This document shows, piece after piece, positions 52,537-62,200 of a stretch of DNA of 64,000 bases. The DNA comes from Pseudomonas cedrina subsp. cedrina (GTDB taxonomy: Bacteria > Pseudomonadota > Gammaproteobacteria > Pseudomonadales > Pseudomonadaceae): the NCBI RefSeq assembly GCF_001983175.1, contig NZ_MNPW01000009.1:186001-250000 (forward strand), read 5' to 3'. Position 1 is the stretch's first letter, and each line of letters starts with the position of its first letter. The notes beneath the pieces are model-generated. The model worked only from the letters and a program-made list of their open reading frames with translations, searched no databases and was not told where the DNA came from. A program made the position numbers and the translations under genes.

Positions 52537-53352
52537 ATGCAAAATCGCATGATGATCACTGGCGCCGGGTCCGGCCTGGGTCGCGAAATCGCTCTGCGCT
52601 GGGCCCGCGAAGGCTGGCAGCTGGCCTTGTCGGACGTCAGCGAGCCTGGCCTGCAGGAAACCCTCAAGCAGGTGCGCGAGGCGGGCGGCGATGGTTTTAC
52701 CCAACGCTGCGATGTGCGTGACTACAGCCAGCTCACGGCGTTTGCCCAGGCCTGCGAGGAGAAACTGGGTGGCATTGATGTGATCGTCAACAATGCCGGG
52801 GTGGCCTCGGGTGGGTTTTTCGCCGAACTGTCCCTGGAAGACTGGGACTGGCAAATTGCAATCAACTTGATGGGTGTCGTCAAAGGGTGCAAGGCATTCC
52901 TGCCGCTGCTGGAAAAGAGCAAGGGACGCATCATCAACATCGCGTCCATGGCCGCGCTGATGCAGGGGCCCGCCATGAGCAACTACAACGTGGCCAAGGC
53001 CGGTGTGGTGGCGCTCTCGGAAAGCCTGCTGGTGGAACTCAAGCAGCAGGAAGTCGGTGTGCACGTGGTCTGCCCATCGTTCTTCCAGACCAACTTGCTG
53101 GACTCCTTCCGTGGGCCGACCCCGGCGATGAAGGCTCAGGTGGGTAAGTTGCTGGAGAGTTCGCCGATCACGGCGGCGCAGATTGCCGATTACATTTACC
53201 AGCGCGTCGCAGCGGGCGAGTTCATGATCCTGCCTCACGAGCAAGGGCGCATGGCCTGGGCCCTGAAACAGAAGAACCCGCAGTTGCTGTATGACGAGAT
53301 GACCACCATGGCCGACAAGATGCGCGCCAAGGCGCAGGCGGTCAAGGGCTGA
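52537..53352 (+). CDS. Short-chain dehydrogenase/reductase
   Basis: A 271-residue classical SDR. The cofactor loop TGAGSGLG, the NNAGVA motif, the Ser in NIASMAA and the YNVAK catalytic pair are all present. DVSEPGL after strand 2 has an acidic residue, favouring NAD over NADP. It stands alone; substrate is unknown. The C-terminal EFMILPHEQGRMAWALKQ is typical of a subgroup with unassigned function. Confidence 0.9.
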   Translation: MQNRMMITGAGSGLGREIALRWAREGWQLALSDVSEPGLQETLKQVREAGGDGFTQRCDVRDYSQLTAFAQACEEKLGGIDVIVNNAGVASGGFFAELSLEDWDWQIAINLMGVVKGCKAFLPLLEKSKGRIINIASMAALMQGPAMSNYNVAKAGVVALSESLLVELKQQEVGVHVVCPSFFQTNLLDSFRGPTPAMKAQVGKLLESSPITAAQIADYIYQRVAAGEFMILPHEQGRMAWALKQKNPQLLYDEMTTMADKMRAKAQAVKG

Positions 53353-53479
53353 TCAGGTAGTAGTCTGTCAGGCAAGTTACCTGGGTATGTAGGTGGTGCC
53401 TGATTTTGCTGCAAGCCATTGATGACTCCACAGCCAGCGCGCATGGTCCAGGTTCTGTTATTCCAAAAGGACAACCGCC

Positions 53480-53677
53480 ATGCTGGTCTTAAGCCGCACT
53501 GTAGGCGAAGCCATCGCCATCGGCGATGACATTGCCGTACACATCCTCGAGTTGAACGGTACCCAGGTGAAAATAGGCGTTGAAGCGCCGGCCGGGGTTC
53601 AGGTTCATCGCGCCGAGGTGTACCAGAAAATCCTCGAACGCCAAGCCGTGGAACTCCACGCGGCGCCCACCCCATAA
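53480..53677 (+). CDS. CsrA/RsmA family RNA-binding regulator, additional paralogue
   Basis: A 65-residue CsrA protein: MLVLSRTVGEAIAIGDDIAV at the N-terminus, then GVEAPAGVQVHRAEVYQKI with the RNA-binding VHR-E segment and its Arg. It differs from canonical RsmA and RsmE, which start MLILTR, and has a tail ERQAVELHAAPTP. CsrA proteins bind GGA hairpins in mRNA leaders and block translation. Its own leader has AAAAGGACA, so autoregulation is possible. It stands alone, upstream of a repeat. Confidence 0.9.
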   Translation: MLVLSRTVGEAIAIGDDIAVHILELNGTQVKIGVEAPAGVQVHRAEVYQKILERQAVELHAAPTP

Positions 53678-53697
53678 CAGGCCTCCACGCAAATCTC

Positions 53698-53833
53698 TGT
53701 AGTGAGCGGGCTTGCCCCGCGCTGGGTGGCGAAGCCGCCCCAATCGGACCGCCGCGGTGTGTCAGGTAAAAATCGGGGCGCTTGGTTTTGGGGCGGCTTC
53801 GCCACCCAGCGCGGGGCAAGCCCGCTCACTACA
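53698..53833. repeat. MITE-type internal inverted repeat without ends
   Basis: TGTAGTGAGCGGGCTTGCCC at 53698 and its complement ending in CTCACTACA at 53833 are the interior arms of the element seen at 423, but neither terminal repeats nor REP arms flank them. It is probably a remnant or an independent copy of the inner palindrome. Confidence 0.7.
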
Positions 53834-53849
53834 CAGTTATGTGAACCCC

Positions 53850-54077
53850 TCAGTCAAACAGATGCTTGGGCACGTCGTGCTTGAGCATCAACTGGCATTG
53901 CTCGCTCTCCGGGTCGAACACGATCAGCGCCTGGCCCTTGGTCAGCGCCTGGCGCACGCGCAGCACGCGGGTTTCCAGGGGCGTGTCGTCGCCGTTGTCG
54001 GTGCCGTCACGGGTCACGAAGTCTTCGATGAGGCGGGTCAGGGTGTCGACTTCAAGTGCGTCGTAGGGAATCAGCAT
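53850..54077 (-). CDS. YheU family protein
   Basis: A 75-residue protein starting MLIPYDALEVDTLTRLIEDFVTRDGTD with the YheU/UPF0270 pattern, followed by RVLRVRQALTKGQALIVFDPESEQCQL. The family is widespread in gamma-proteobacteria and has no known function. It lies downstream of the NAGGN operon on the same strand, with a 59-base gap. Confidence 0.9.
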   Translation of the reverse strand: MLIPYDALEVDTLTRLIEDFVTRDGTDNGDDTPLETRVLRVRQALTKGQALIVFDPESEQCQLMLKHDVPKHLFD

Positions 54078-54136
54078 ACAAGCCTCGGGTGATGGATCCC
54101 GGCGATGCTACTGCGCCGAGACCGCAGTTGCCAGTA

Positions 54137-55321
54137 TCAGGACTTGTTGCCGACCAGGCTGTCCACCGACGGTACCCGTGTGTCGCTCTCCATCTGCGTC
54201 TCATGCTCGATCTGATGACTGAACCGATCCAGGGAACCCTGGGCAGGTTGCGCATCGCTGGCGAACACGGGGGGGCTGAGTATGTAGGCGCCCAATAGAC
54301 GACTCAGCGCCGCCAGGCTGTCGATGTGCGTGCGCTCGTAGCCGTGGGTCGCGTCGCACCCGAACGCCAGCAGGGCGGTGCGGATATCGTGGCCGGCGGT
54401 GATGGCCGAGTGGGCGTCACTGAAGTAGTAGCGGAACATGTCGCGGCGCACCGGCAACTCGTTATCCGCCGCCAGGCGCAGCAAGTGCCGCGACAGGTGA
54501 TAGTCATACGGCCCGCCGGAGTCCTGCATCGCGACGCTCACCGCGTGCTCGCTGGAATGCTGGCCAGGGGCGACCGGCGCAATATCGATACCGACAAACT
54601 CGCTGACGTCCCAAGGCAGGGCGCCCGCTGCGCCACTGCCGGTTTCCTCGGTGATGGTGAACAACGGGTGGCAGTCGATCAGCAAGGGTTCGCCACTGTC
54701 GATAATCGCCTTGAGCGCGGCGAGCAGGGCGGCGACGCCGGCTTTGTCGTCCAGGTGGCGCGCGCTGATGTGCCCGCTCTCGGTGAACTCCGGCAACGGG
54801 TCGAACGCTACATAGTCACCGATGCCGACCCCCAGGGCATCGCAATCGGCGCGGGTCGCGCAATAGGCGTCCAGGCGCAACTCCACGTGGTCCCAGCTCA
54901 CCGGCATTTCATCCACGGCGGTGTTGAACGCATGCCCGGAAGCCATCAACGGCAACACGCTGCCGCGGATCACGCCGTTATCGGTGAACAGGCTGACGCG
55001 GCTGCCTTCGGCAAACCGGCTCGACCAGCAGCCCACCGGCGCCAGTGTCAGGCGACCGTTGTCCTTGATCGCCCGCACGGCGGCGCCGATGGTGTCCAAG
55101 TGCGCGGACACCGCGCGGTCGGGGCTGTTCTTCTGGCCCTTGAGGGTGGCGCGGATGGTGCCGCGCCGGGTCATTTCAAAGGGAATGCCCAGCTCTTCCA
55201 GGCGCTCGGCGACGTAGCGGACGATGGTGTCGGTGAACCCGGTGGGGCTGGGAATGGCGAGCATTTCCAGCAGTACTTTTTGCAGGTAATTAAGATCGGG
55301 TTCGGGGATGGTTCGGTTCAT
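54137..55321 (-). CDS. NAGGN-operon M42-type peptidase
   Basis: A 394-residue M42/M20-like zinc peptidase: SAHLDTIGAAV (first metal motif), ISARHLDDKAGVAALLAALK, FTITEETGSGAAG and GIDIAPVAPGQHSSEHAVS carry the ligands. Its place behind ngg and the amidotransferase identifies it as the peptidase of the N-acetylglutaminylglutamine amide osmolyte system, where it may turn the dipeptide over. ATG 55321 is chosen. The 3' tail past residue 340 is variable. A REPIN lies between it and ngg. Confidence 0.9.
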   Translation of the reverse strand: MNRTIPEPDLNYLQKVLLEMLAIPSPTGFTDTIVRYVAERLEELGIPFEMTRRGTIRATLKGQKNSPDRAVSAHLDTIGAAVRAIKDNGRLTLAPVGCWSSRFAEGSRVSLFTDNGVIRGSVLPLMASGHAFNTAVDEMPVSWDHVELRLDAYCATRADCDALGVGIGDYVAFDPLPEFTESGHISARHLDDKAGVAALLAALKAIIDSGEPLLIDCHPLFTITEETGSGAAGALPWDVSEFVGIDIAPVAPGQHSSEHAVSVAMQDSGGPYDYHLSRHLLRLAADNELPVRRDMFRYYFSDAHSAITAGHDIRTALLAFGCDATHGYERTHIDSLAALSRLLGAYILSPPVFASDAQPAQGSLDRFSHQIEHETQMESDTRVPSVDSLVGNKS

Positions 55322-55364
55322 AAAGACTCCTGATTGCTTGTAAGGATATGGCGCCCTCAAGGGC

Positions 55365-55436
55365 CCCATCGCGGGCAAGCCCGACTCCCACATTGGAATG
55401 CGTTCAAACTGTGGGAGCCGGGCTTGCCCGCGATGG
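55365..55436. repeat. REPIN within the NAGGN operon
   Basis: CCATCGCGGGCAAGCCCG and its near-complement ending at 55436 enclose a loop of about 20 bases. It sits in the 138-base gap between ngg and the peptidase gene and could alter the relative mRNA amounts. Confidence 0.8.
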
Positions 55437-55459
55437 CGGCGGCGCGGGCAGCCTATTTC

Positions 55460-57205
55460 TCAAGCCGTCGGTTGACTGTGGGGAAACAACAAATCCACGA
55501 ACCGCTCCGCAGTGGGCTGCGGTTCATGGTTGGCCAGGCCGGCCCGTTCGTTGGCTTCGATGAACACGTACTTGGGTTGGTCGGCGGCCGGCACCAGCAG
55601 GTCCAGGCCCACCATGGGGATGTCCAGGGCGCGGGCAGCGCGGACGGCGGCGTCCACCAGCGTCGGGTGCAGGATCGCAGTGACGTCCTCCAGGCAACCA
55701 CCGGTGTGCAGGTTGGCGGTGCGGCGCACGGCCAGGGTCTGGCCACGCGGGAGGATGCTGCTGTAGTCGTAACCGGCGGCTTTGAGGGTGCGTTCGGTCT
55801 CGCCATCCAGGGGGATTTTGCTCTCACCGTCGGTGGCGGCCTGACGCCGGCGGCTCTGGGCCTCGATCAAGGCACCGATGGAATGCTGACCGTCGCCCGT
55901 CACTTCGGCGGGGCGGCGAATCGCGGCGGCGACCACTTCAAAACCGATCACCAGGATGCGCAGGTCCAGGCCTTCGTGAAAACTTTCCAGCAGCACGCGG
56001 CTGTCGAACTGCCGTGCCATATCAATTGCCTGTTGCACCTCTTCGATGCTCTGCAAATCCACCGCGACGCCCTGGCCTTGCTCGCCATCCAGCGGCTTGA
56101 CCACGATGCGCTGGTGCTCGTCGAGGAACTCCAGGTTGTCATCGGGGCTACCCGCCAATTGCTGCGACGGCAGTTTCAAGCCGGCCGCCTTCAATACCTT
56201 ATGCGTCAGGCTCTTGTCCTGGCACAAGGTCATGCTGATGGCGCTGGTCAGGTCGCTCAAGGATTCGCGGCAACGCACGCGACGCCCGCCATGGCTGAGG
56301 GTGAACAGGCCCGCGTCGGCGTCGTCCACGTGCACGTCAATCCCGCGTCGATGGGCTTCCTCGACAATGATCCGTGCATACGGGTTGAGCCCCGCCTGGG
56401 GCCCGGGCCCGAGGAACAGCGGCTGGTTGATGCCGTTCTTGCGCTTGATCGCAAAGGTGGTCAGCGCGCGAAAACCCAGCTTGGCATAGAGGTTCTTGGC
56501 CTGGCGGTTATCGTGCAGCACCGACAAGTCCAGGTAACTCAGACCACGGCTCATGAAGTGTTCCACCAGATGGCGCACCAGCACTTCGCCGACACCGGGG
56601 CGGGTGCACTGCGGGTCGACCGCCAGGCACCACAGGCTGCAACCGTGCTCCGGGTCGTGAAACGCCTTTTGGTGATTGAGGCCCATGACGCTGCCAATCA
56701 CCGCGCCGCTGTCTTCGTCTTCGGCCAGCCAGTACACCGGGCCACCTTGATGCCGGGGAGTGAGGCGCTCAGGGTCAACCGGCAACATGCCGCGCCCCTG
56801 ATAGAGGCGGTTCACCGCTGCCCAGTCGGCTTCGGACTGTACGCGGCGAATACGGAAACCGCGAAACACCCGGGTCGCCGGGCGGTAGTCGCTGAACCAC
56901 AGGCGCAAGGTGTCCGAGGGGTCGAGAAACAACTGCTGGGGATCGATCCCGAGGATCTGCTGGGGCGCGGCCACGTACAGCGCGATATCACGTTCGCCGG
57001 GGCGCTCGTTGAGTAACTCCTGGGCCAGGCTCGCGGGCTCGGGAAAGGTATGGCCGATCAACAGGCGGCCCCAGCCGCAATGCACCGCGATCGGGTCGGC
57101 GGCCAGTGGGCTGCCATCTTCGGCCAGTCGCGCTTGCAGGCGTTCGTAGGTGGGCGCCTGGCCCTTGAGCAAGCGTTGGCTGTAGGCCGCTGAGTGGGGT
57201 TTCAT
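55460..57205 (-). CDS. ngg: N-acetylglutaminylglutamine synthetase
   Basis: A 581-residue two-enzyme protein. A GNAT acetyltransferase domain comes first (WCLAVDPQCTRPGVGEVLVRHLVEHF), then an ATP-grasp ligase domain (VVKPLDGEQGQGVAVDLQ, FIEANERAG at the metal site). Together they would acetylate glutamine and join the second glutamine. ATG 57205 follows AAGGA nine bases upstream, and only three bases separate it from the amidotransferase stop, so the genes are coupled. The product NAGGN is a compatible solute made under salt stress. Confidence 0.94.
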   Translation of the reverse strand: MKPHSAAYSQRLLKGQAPTYERLQARLAEDGSPLAADPIAVHCGWGRLLIGHTFPEPASLAQELLNERPGERDIALYVAAPQQILGIDPQQLFLDPSDTLRLWFSDYRPATRVFRGFRIRRVQSEADWAAVNRLYQGRGMLPVDPERLTPRHQGGPVYWLAEDEDSGAVIGSVMGLNHQKAFHDPEHGCSLWCLAVDPQCTRPGVGEVLVRHLVEHFMSRGLSYLDLSVLHDNRQAKNLYAKLGFRALTTFAIKRKNGINQPLFLGPGPQAGLNPYARIIVEEAHRRGIDVHVDDADAGLFTLSHGGRRVRCRESLSDLTSAISMTLCQDKSLTHKVLKAAGLKLPSQQLAGSPDDNLEFLDEHQRIVVKPLDGEQGQGVAVDLQSIEEVQQAIDMARQFDSRVLLESFHEGLDLRILVIGFEVVAAAIRRPAEVTGDGQHSIGALIEAQSRRRQAATDGESKIPLDGETERTLKAAGYDYSSILPRGQTLAVRRTANLHTGGCLEDVTAILHPTLVDAAVRAARALDIPMVGLDLLVPAADQPKYVFIEANERAGLANHEPQPTAERFVDLLFPHSQPTA

Positions 57206-57208
57206 CAA

Positions 57209-58981
57209 TCAGATTCCTTGTTCGCTGAGCCACAGGTTCAGCGCTGCCAACTGCCAGAGCTTGGAGCCGCGCAATGGGGTCAGTTGGCCATGTGGGTCGG
57301 TGAGCAGGCGGTCGAGCGCGCTGGCATTGAACAGGCCGCGATCCTGGCTCGGGTCCAGCAACAGCTCACGTACCCAACTCAAGGTGTCGCCTTGCAGATG
57401 CTTGAGGCCGGGCACCGGGAAATAGCCTTTCTTGCGGTCGATGACTTCACTCGGAATCACCCGGCGCGCGGCCTCTTTAAACACCTGCTTGCCACCGTCG
57501 GGCAGCTTGAACTTGCCCGGCACACGGGCCGACAGCTCCACCAGGCGGTAGTCCAGGAACGGCGTACGCGCTTCCAGGCCCCAGGCCATGGTCATGTTGT
57601 CGACGCGCTTGACCGGGTCGTCCACCAGCATCACCGTGCTGTCCAGGCGCAAGGCCTTGTCTACCGCGGCCTCCGCGCCCGGCATGGCGAAATGCTCGCG
57701 CACGAAGTCACCGGCGGCGTCGTTGGCCGTCAGCCATTTCGGCGCGACCGTGGCGGCGTAGTCGTCATAGCTGCGATCAAAGAACGCATCGCGGTAGGCG
57801 GCGTAGGGATCGCTCGCGCCGTCCACCTGCGGGTACCAGTGGTAGCCGGCGAACAGTTCGTCGGCGCCCTGGCCGCTCTGTACCACCTTGCAATGCTTGG
57901 CCACTTCCCGCGACAGCAGGTAGAAGGCGATGCAGTCGTGGCTGACCATCGGCTCGCTCATGGCACGGAACGCGGCCGGCAGTTGCTCGATGATCTCGCT
58001 TTCGGCGATGCGCAGTTGATGGTGACGGGTGCCGTAGTGCTTGGCGATCAGGTCGGAGTACTGGAATTCGTCGCCACGTTCGCCGCCAGCGTCTTCAAAA
58101 CCGATGGAAAAGGTCGACAGATCCTCCACGCCGACTTCGCGCAGCAGGCCGACGAGCATGCTCGAATCGACACCGCCGGACAGCAGCACACCGACGTCCA
58201 CGGCGGCGCGTTGGCGGATGGCCACGGCTTCGCGGGTGCTGTCGAGGACGCGGTCGGTCCAGTCTTCCAGGCTCAGGTTTTTTTCATCTTCATGGGGACC
58301 GTAAGGCAGGGTCCACCAGGTTTTCTGCTCGGTCTTGCCGTTGGCCTCAATGCGCATCCAGCTCGCCGGCGGCAGCTTTTCGATGCCTGCCAGCAAGGTG
58401 CGCGGCGCGGGCACCACCGCATGGAAGTTCAGGTAGTGGTTGAGCGCCACCGGGTCGAGGATCGGGTTGATATCGCCACCTTTGAGCAGCGCCGGCAGCG
58501 CCGAGGCGAAGCGCAGACGCTGGCCGGTGCGCGACAGGTACAGCGGTTTCACGCCCAGGCGGTCACGCGCGATGAACAGGCGCTGGGCGTCACGCTCCCA
58601 GATGGCAAAGGCAAACATGCCGTTAAGCTTGGGCAGCAGCGCTTCGCCCCAGGCGTGGTAGCCCTTGAGCAGCACTTCGGTGTCGCCGCCGGAATAGAAA
58701 GCGTAGCCCAGGGCTTCCAGCTCTTGGCGCAATTCCGGGAAGTTGTAGATCGCGCCGTTGAAGGCCAGGGAAAGGCCCAGCTGCGCATCGATCATCGGCT
58801 GGGCCGAGCCATCCGACAGGTCCATGATTTTCAGGCGTCGATGGCCCAGGGCAATCGGCCCTTGGGCGTGGAAGCCCCAGGCGTCGGGCCCACGAGGGGC
58901 CAGGTGATGGGTGATGCGCTCAATGGCCGCCAGGTCGGCAGGTTGGGCATCGAAACGTAATTCTCCAGCTAATCCGCACAT
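57209..58981 (-). CDS. N-acetylglutaminylglutamine amidotransferase (AsnB-like)
   Basis: A 590-residue asparagine-synthetase-type enzyme. Cys2 (MCGLAGE) is the glutaminase nucleophile; the synthetase domain has the pyrophosphatase loop LSGGVDSS and FSIGFED. In the NAGGN system it amidates the C-terminus of the dipeptide, and it is the first gene of asn-type, ngg, peptidase in transcription order. AAGGAATTT precedes the ATG. Full length and intact. Confidence 0.93.
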   Translation of the reverse strand: MCGLAGELRFDAQPADLAAIERITHHLAPRGPDAWGFHAQGPIALGHRRLKIMDLSDGSAQPMIDAQLGLSLAFNGAIYNFPELRQELEALGYAFYSGGDTEVLLKGYHAWGEALLPKLNGMFAFAIWERDAQRLFIARDRLGVKPLYLSRTGQRLRFASALPALLKGGDINPILDPVALNHYLNFHAVVPAPRTLLAGIEKLPPASWMRIEANGKTEQKTWWTLPYGPHEDEKNLSLEDWTDRVLDSTREAVAIRQRAAVDVGVLLSGGVDSSMLVGLLREVGVEDLSTFSIGFEDAGGERGDEFQYSDLIAKHYGTRHHQLRIAESEIIEQLPAAFRAMSEPMVSHDCIAFYLLSREVAKHCKVVQSGQGADELFAGYHWYPQVDGASDPYAAYRDAFFDRSYDDYAATVAPKWLTANDAAGDFVREHFAMPGAEAAVDKALRLDSTVMLVDDPVKRVDNMTMAWGLEARTPFLDYRLVELSARVPGKFKLPDGGKQVFKEAARRVIPSEVIDRKKGYFPVPGLKHLQGDTLSWVRELLLDPSQDRGLFNASALDRLLTDPHGQLTPLRGSKLWQLAALNLWLSEQGI

Positions 58982-59289
58982 AAATTCCTTACCGGTTTTT
59001 CCGTTGGGGAGAGTGGTGACTTAATGCGCCAAAAGGGCGCGTACCCAGAAACTGACCCACGCCTATTCGCGGAGTTTTAGATCGATAAGTTATAAGGCGC
59101 ATAGCCATTTGCGGTGTTGCGCGGCCACCGACGCGGCGCGGCGTGCAGCGAAGCGGCGGTATCCAGGTGTTTTTCAGCGGCGAAATTCGTGGGTTTCAGC
59201 CCCTGGAACGAGCGGCTATTTGAATCTGTTTTTGCGCCGCGCAGGCCTATCGTGGTCAGTCCCCACTGACTGCACCAAGGACTGCTGCG
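58982..59289. other. Divergent promoter region of NAGGN operon and giant effector gene
   Basis: This 308-base gap contains no gene. Near 59080-59100 is an AT-rich stretch (TTTTAGATCGATAAGTTATAAGG), a probable promoter area for the minus-strand osmolyte genes. I looked for an hrp box (GGAACC then CCAC) toward the effector gene and found none. Confidence 0.5.
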
Positions 59290-62200
59290 ATGAGCAATGA
59301 GCGCAATTTATATGACCTCTTCACGCCCGTGACGGAAACTGAGCTGGACGCGGCGATGCTGGAGATGACCGGTGATCTGGAAAAGGCCCGGACCCTGCAT
59401 GCCACGCTGCCGCACTGGCTGATCGAGGCCAAACCCCCGGCCTTGAGTTACCTGCTGCAGGCGCACGCCGAAAGCCTCAGCGCCCGCGAACACCTTGAAT
59501 ACTATATGAACAGCTTGCAGCCACTGGATCAGTTCTGCACCGAGGCGTTGACCCGTTACCTTGCAGGACAGGGCCACACCACGTTGGACGTGGAATGTGA
59601 CTATCTGGAAATGCCAAGGCGCGAAACGGTCAATTTCGCCCCCTATCTCACCGGCGTGTTAATTGAGACCGCCGCATTTGAACGCCGCAGCCTGGTCAGG
59701 GCGGCCATGCTGAATTTTTCCGCTGCCGAGGCCGAGGTGGACGGCCTGCCCGAAGGCTCGGTGCTGCGCACTGCCGTTGAACAACGCGTGATCCCTGGGC
59801 TGAGCGCCGCCGAGTTCGTGCGCCATTGCCGCGCATTGGACCTGGGCAGCGCCTACCAGGCACACCTCCGCGAGGTGTTCGACCTGCCGGAGCCGGGCGA
59901 GACGCCTCTGTCGCTGGACTACAACGAGGCGGCGCTGGGGGTTGGGCTGGGCAAAATCAGCGCCATGCAGATCGAGCTGCACATTGCCTTGGCCAAGCGG
60001 CATATCAGCGAGGCAAACCACGACTGGCTGCTGCGCTTGATCAAGGCCGACAAGCCTGCTGATCAAGTGCGCGCCATGGCGCCAGAGGGGCAACGCCTGA
60101 TCTGGCAAGGCGTAAATATCGACAGCGCGTGCCTATGGAGCGTGCTGATGTTCGGCGACGCTGAACCTGGCGAGCTGCCGAGCGGCGCGGTCACGGTCTA
60201 TATGCCCAACGAGCCCGTGCGGGCGTGGTATGAGTACCCCTCGATAGACGACTTCAAGCACTACCTGACGCTGAAATTGCAGGTGCCGTCCTATCGGGAG
60301 TTTTTCACGAGTTATCTCGATGAAGCCGAGCGGCTCGATTTTTTTCGGCGTTTTGATCAAGACCACACCGTGTGGGTTATCAAGCCACAGCCGGTGGCCA
60401 GTAATTTCGGTGATTTTTTTTTCAGGGCGTGCGTTGGCAAAATCCAGCTGGACGCGCAGGTCCTGGCCGTGCCGGTCGCGGACGTGGACGAAGAAGCGCG
60501 CGAGCAACGGCTGTTCGATTACCTCAACGCCGGGCTCGACGTGCTCAACATCGCCGCGCTCGTGGTGCCCGTACTGGGGGAGCTGATGCTCGGCGTGGCC
60601 GTTGGACAGCTGCTCGGCGAAGTCTTTGAGGGCGTCGAGGATTGGACCCACCATGACCACGCCGAGGCGCTCAAACACTTGGTCGGCGTCGCAGAAAACA
60701 TCGCAGGCATGCTGTTGTTCAGCGCCGGAGCGCGCGTGGCGGGCTCGATCCAGCGCACGCTGGCAAGCTCGGCGCCCTTTTTTGACAACGTCGAGAGCGT
60801 TGCGCTGCCCGATCACCGGCCGCGCTTGTGGCGCCCGCGCCTGGCTGCGTATCGCCACACTGACGCATTGCCGGCACCGTGGCTGGCCGATGCCAGTGGC
60901 ATGCATCAGGCTGAAGGCGAGTCATATGTGAAGATCGACGATGAGGTCTACCACGTTGAGTACCACGCCGATTCTGGCCACTGGCGGGTTCACCATCCCA
61001 AACGCTCGGGGGCCTACCGCCCACCGCTGCGGCACAACTTCCAGGGCGGGTGGCAGCACGTCTTCGAGCGCCGGGGAGAATGGCGGGAGGCGCGTTACAA
61101 CCTGTTGCGCATTAACCCCGAACTGCGGGAACTGCCCGGCGAAGCCTTGGACAGCCTGGCGGCGATCACTGAACAGTCGGTGGACCACCTGCAGCGGTTG
61201 GCGCAAGAACATCAGCGCCTGGCGGAGCGCTTGCAGGATTGCGTAGCGCTCTACCGCCACTATCGCAAGGTCGATGAACTGGTCGGCGTGCTTGAGCGCG
61301 GGGAGGTTCCAGCCGCGCGGACGGCCCGTGCCCAGATGCTGGCCTTGCCTTTGATCGAGGGCTGGCCCTCGGGCCGTTTTTTTGAATTGCTCGACAGCGA
61401 AGGTAAACGGCTTGAAACCTATCCCGAGCTGGCGCCTTTCGATTATTCCGACCTGAGTATCCACATCAGCCAGCAGCAACTGATGAACGGGCAAGTGATG
61501 CCGACCTTGCTCCAGGCCTTGACGGCTGGGCAGCGTGAAACCCTGCTCGGGCAAGCCGTCGAACTTGAACAGGCGCAACCGTTGCTCAGGCAGCGGTTGC
61601 TGACGGCGCTCAGGGCCAACCACCGCGAAGTCTCGCACGCGCTGTATGAGCGCTACAACGGCGCGCCAAGCGGCGATCTTGTGACGTTGTGCGCGCGTTT
61701 TCCCGGAATGCCGAGGCGAATCGCCCAGGAACTGCTGGTCGGCACGCCCACCGTGGAACGACGGTATATGCGCAAGACCGGTCGGGTGCCGTTGCCGCTC
61801 GCCGAGCGCTCGCGCGAAGCCATGGACCTGCGGGCTGGCGATCGAGCCTTGATGGGTTTGCATTGGCCGCCACTGGCAGACGCTGCAACCCACCGCGTAG
61901 CGATCGGCATGCTTGAGCGCTTGGAGGGCTGGCCGCAAGACCTGTTGCTGCAAGTGCGCCAGGGCGGCGTGGAGGGCGAGTTGCTGTATCAGACCGGGCC
62001 GGCCTCGGCGCCGGTACGTCGCACCCTCGTGCGCAGCGGCACGGGTTTTCAAGCTTTCGATGAGCAGGGCAAGGGCCTGAATACGCCCGTGCCAGGGCCG
62101 ATGGGGTTGTACCAGGCTGTGGTGGACAGCCTCCCGCAGGCGCAACGCCGCACCTTGAATTTGGTGGGTGAAGAACCGGCGGAACGCTTGCGCGGTCAAT

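Noticed and set aside
58982..59289. Hrp box or other type III promoter for the NEL effector gene
   Set aside because: No GGAACC-N15/16-CCAC pattern was seen; delivery route stays open.
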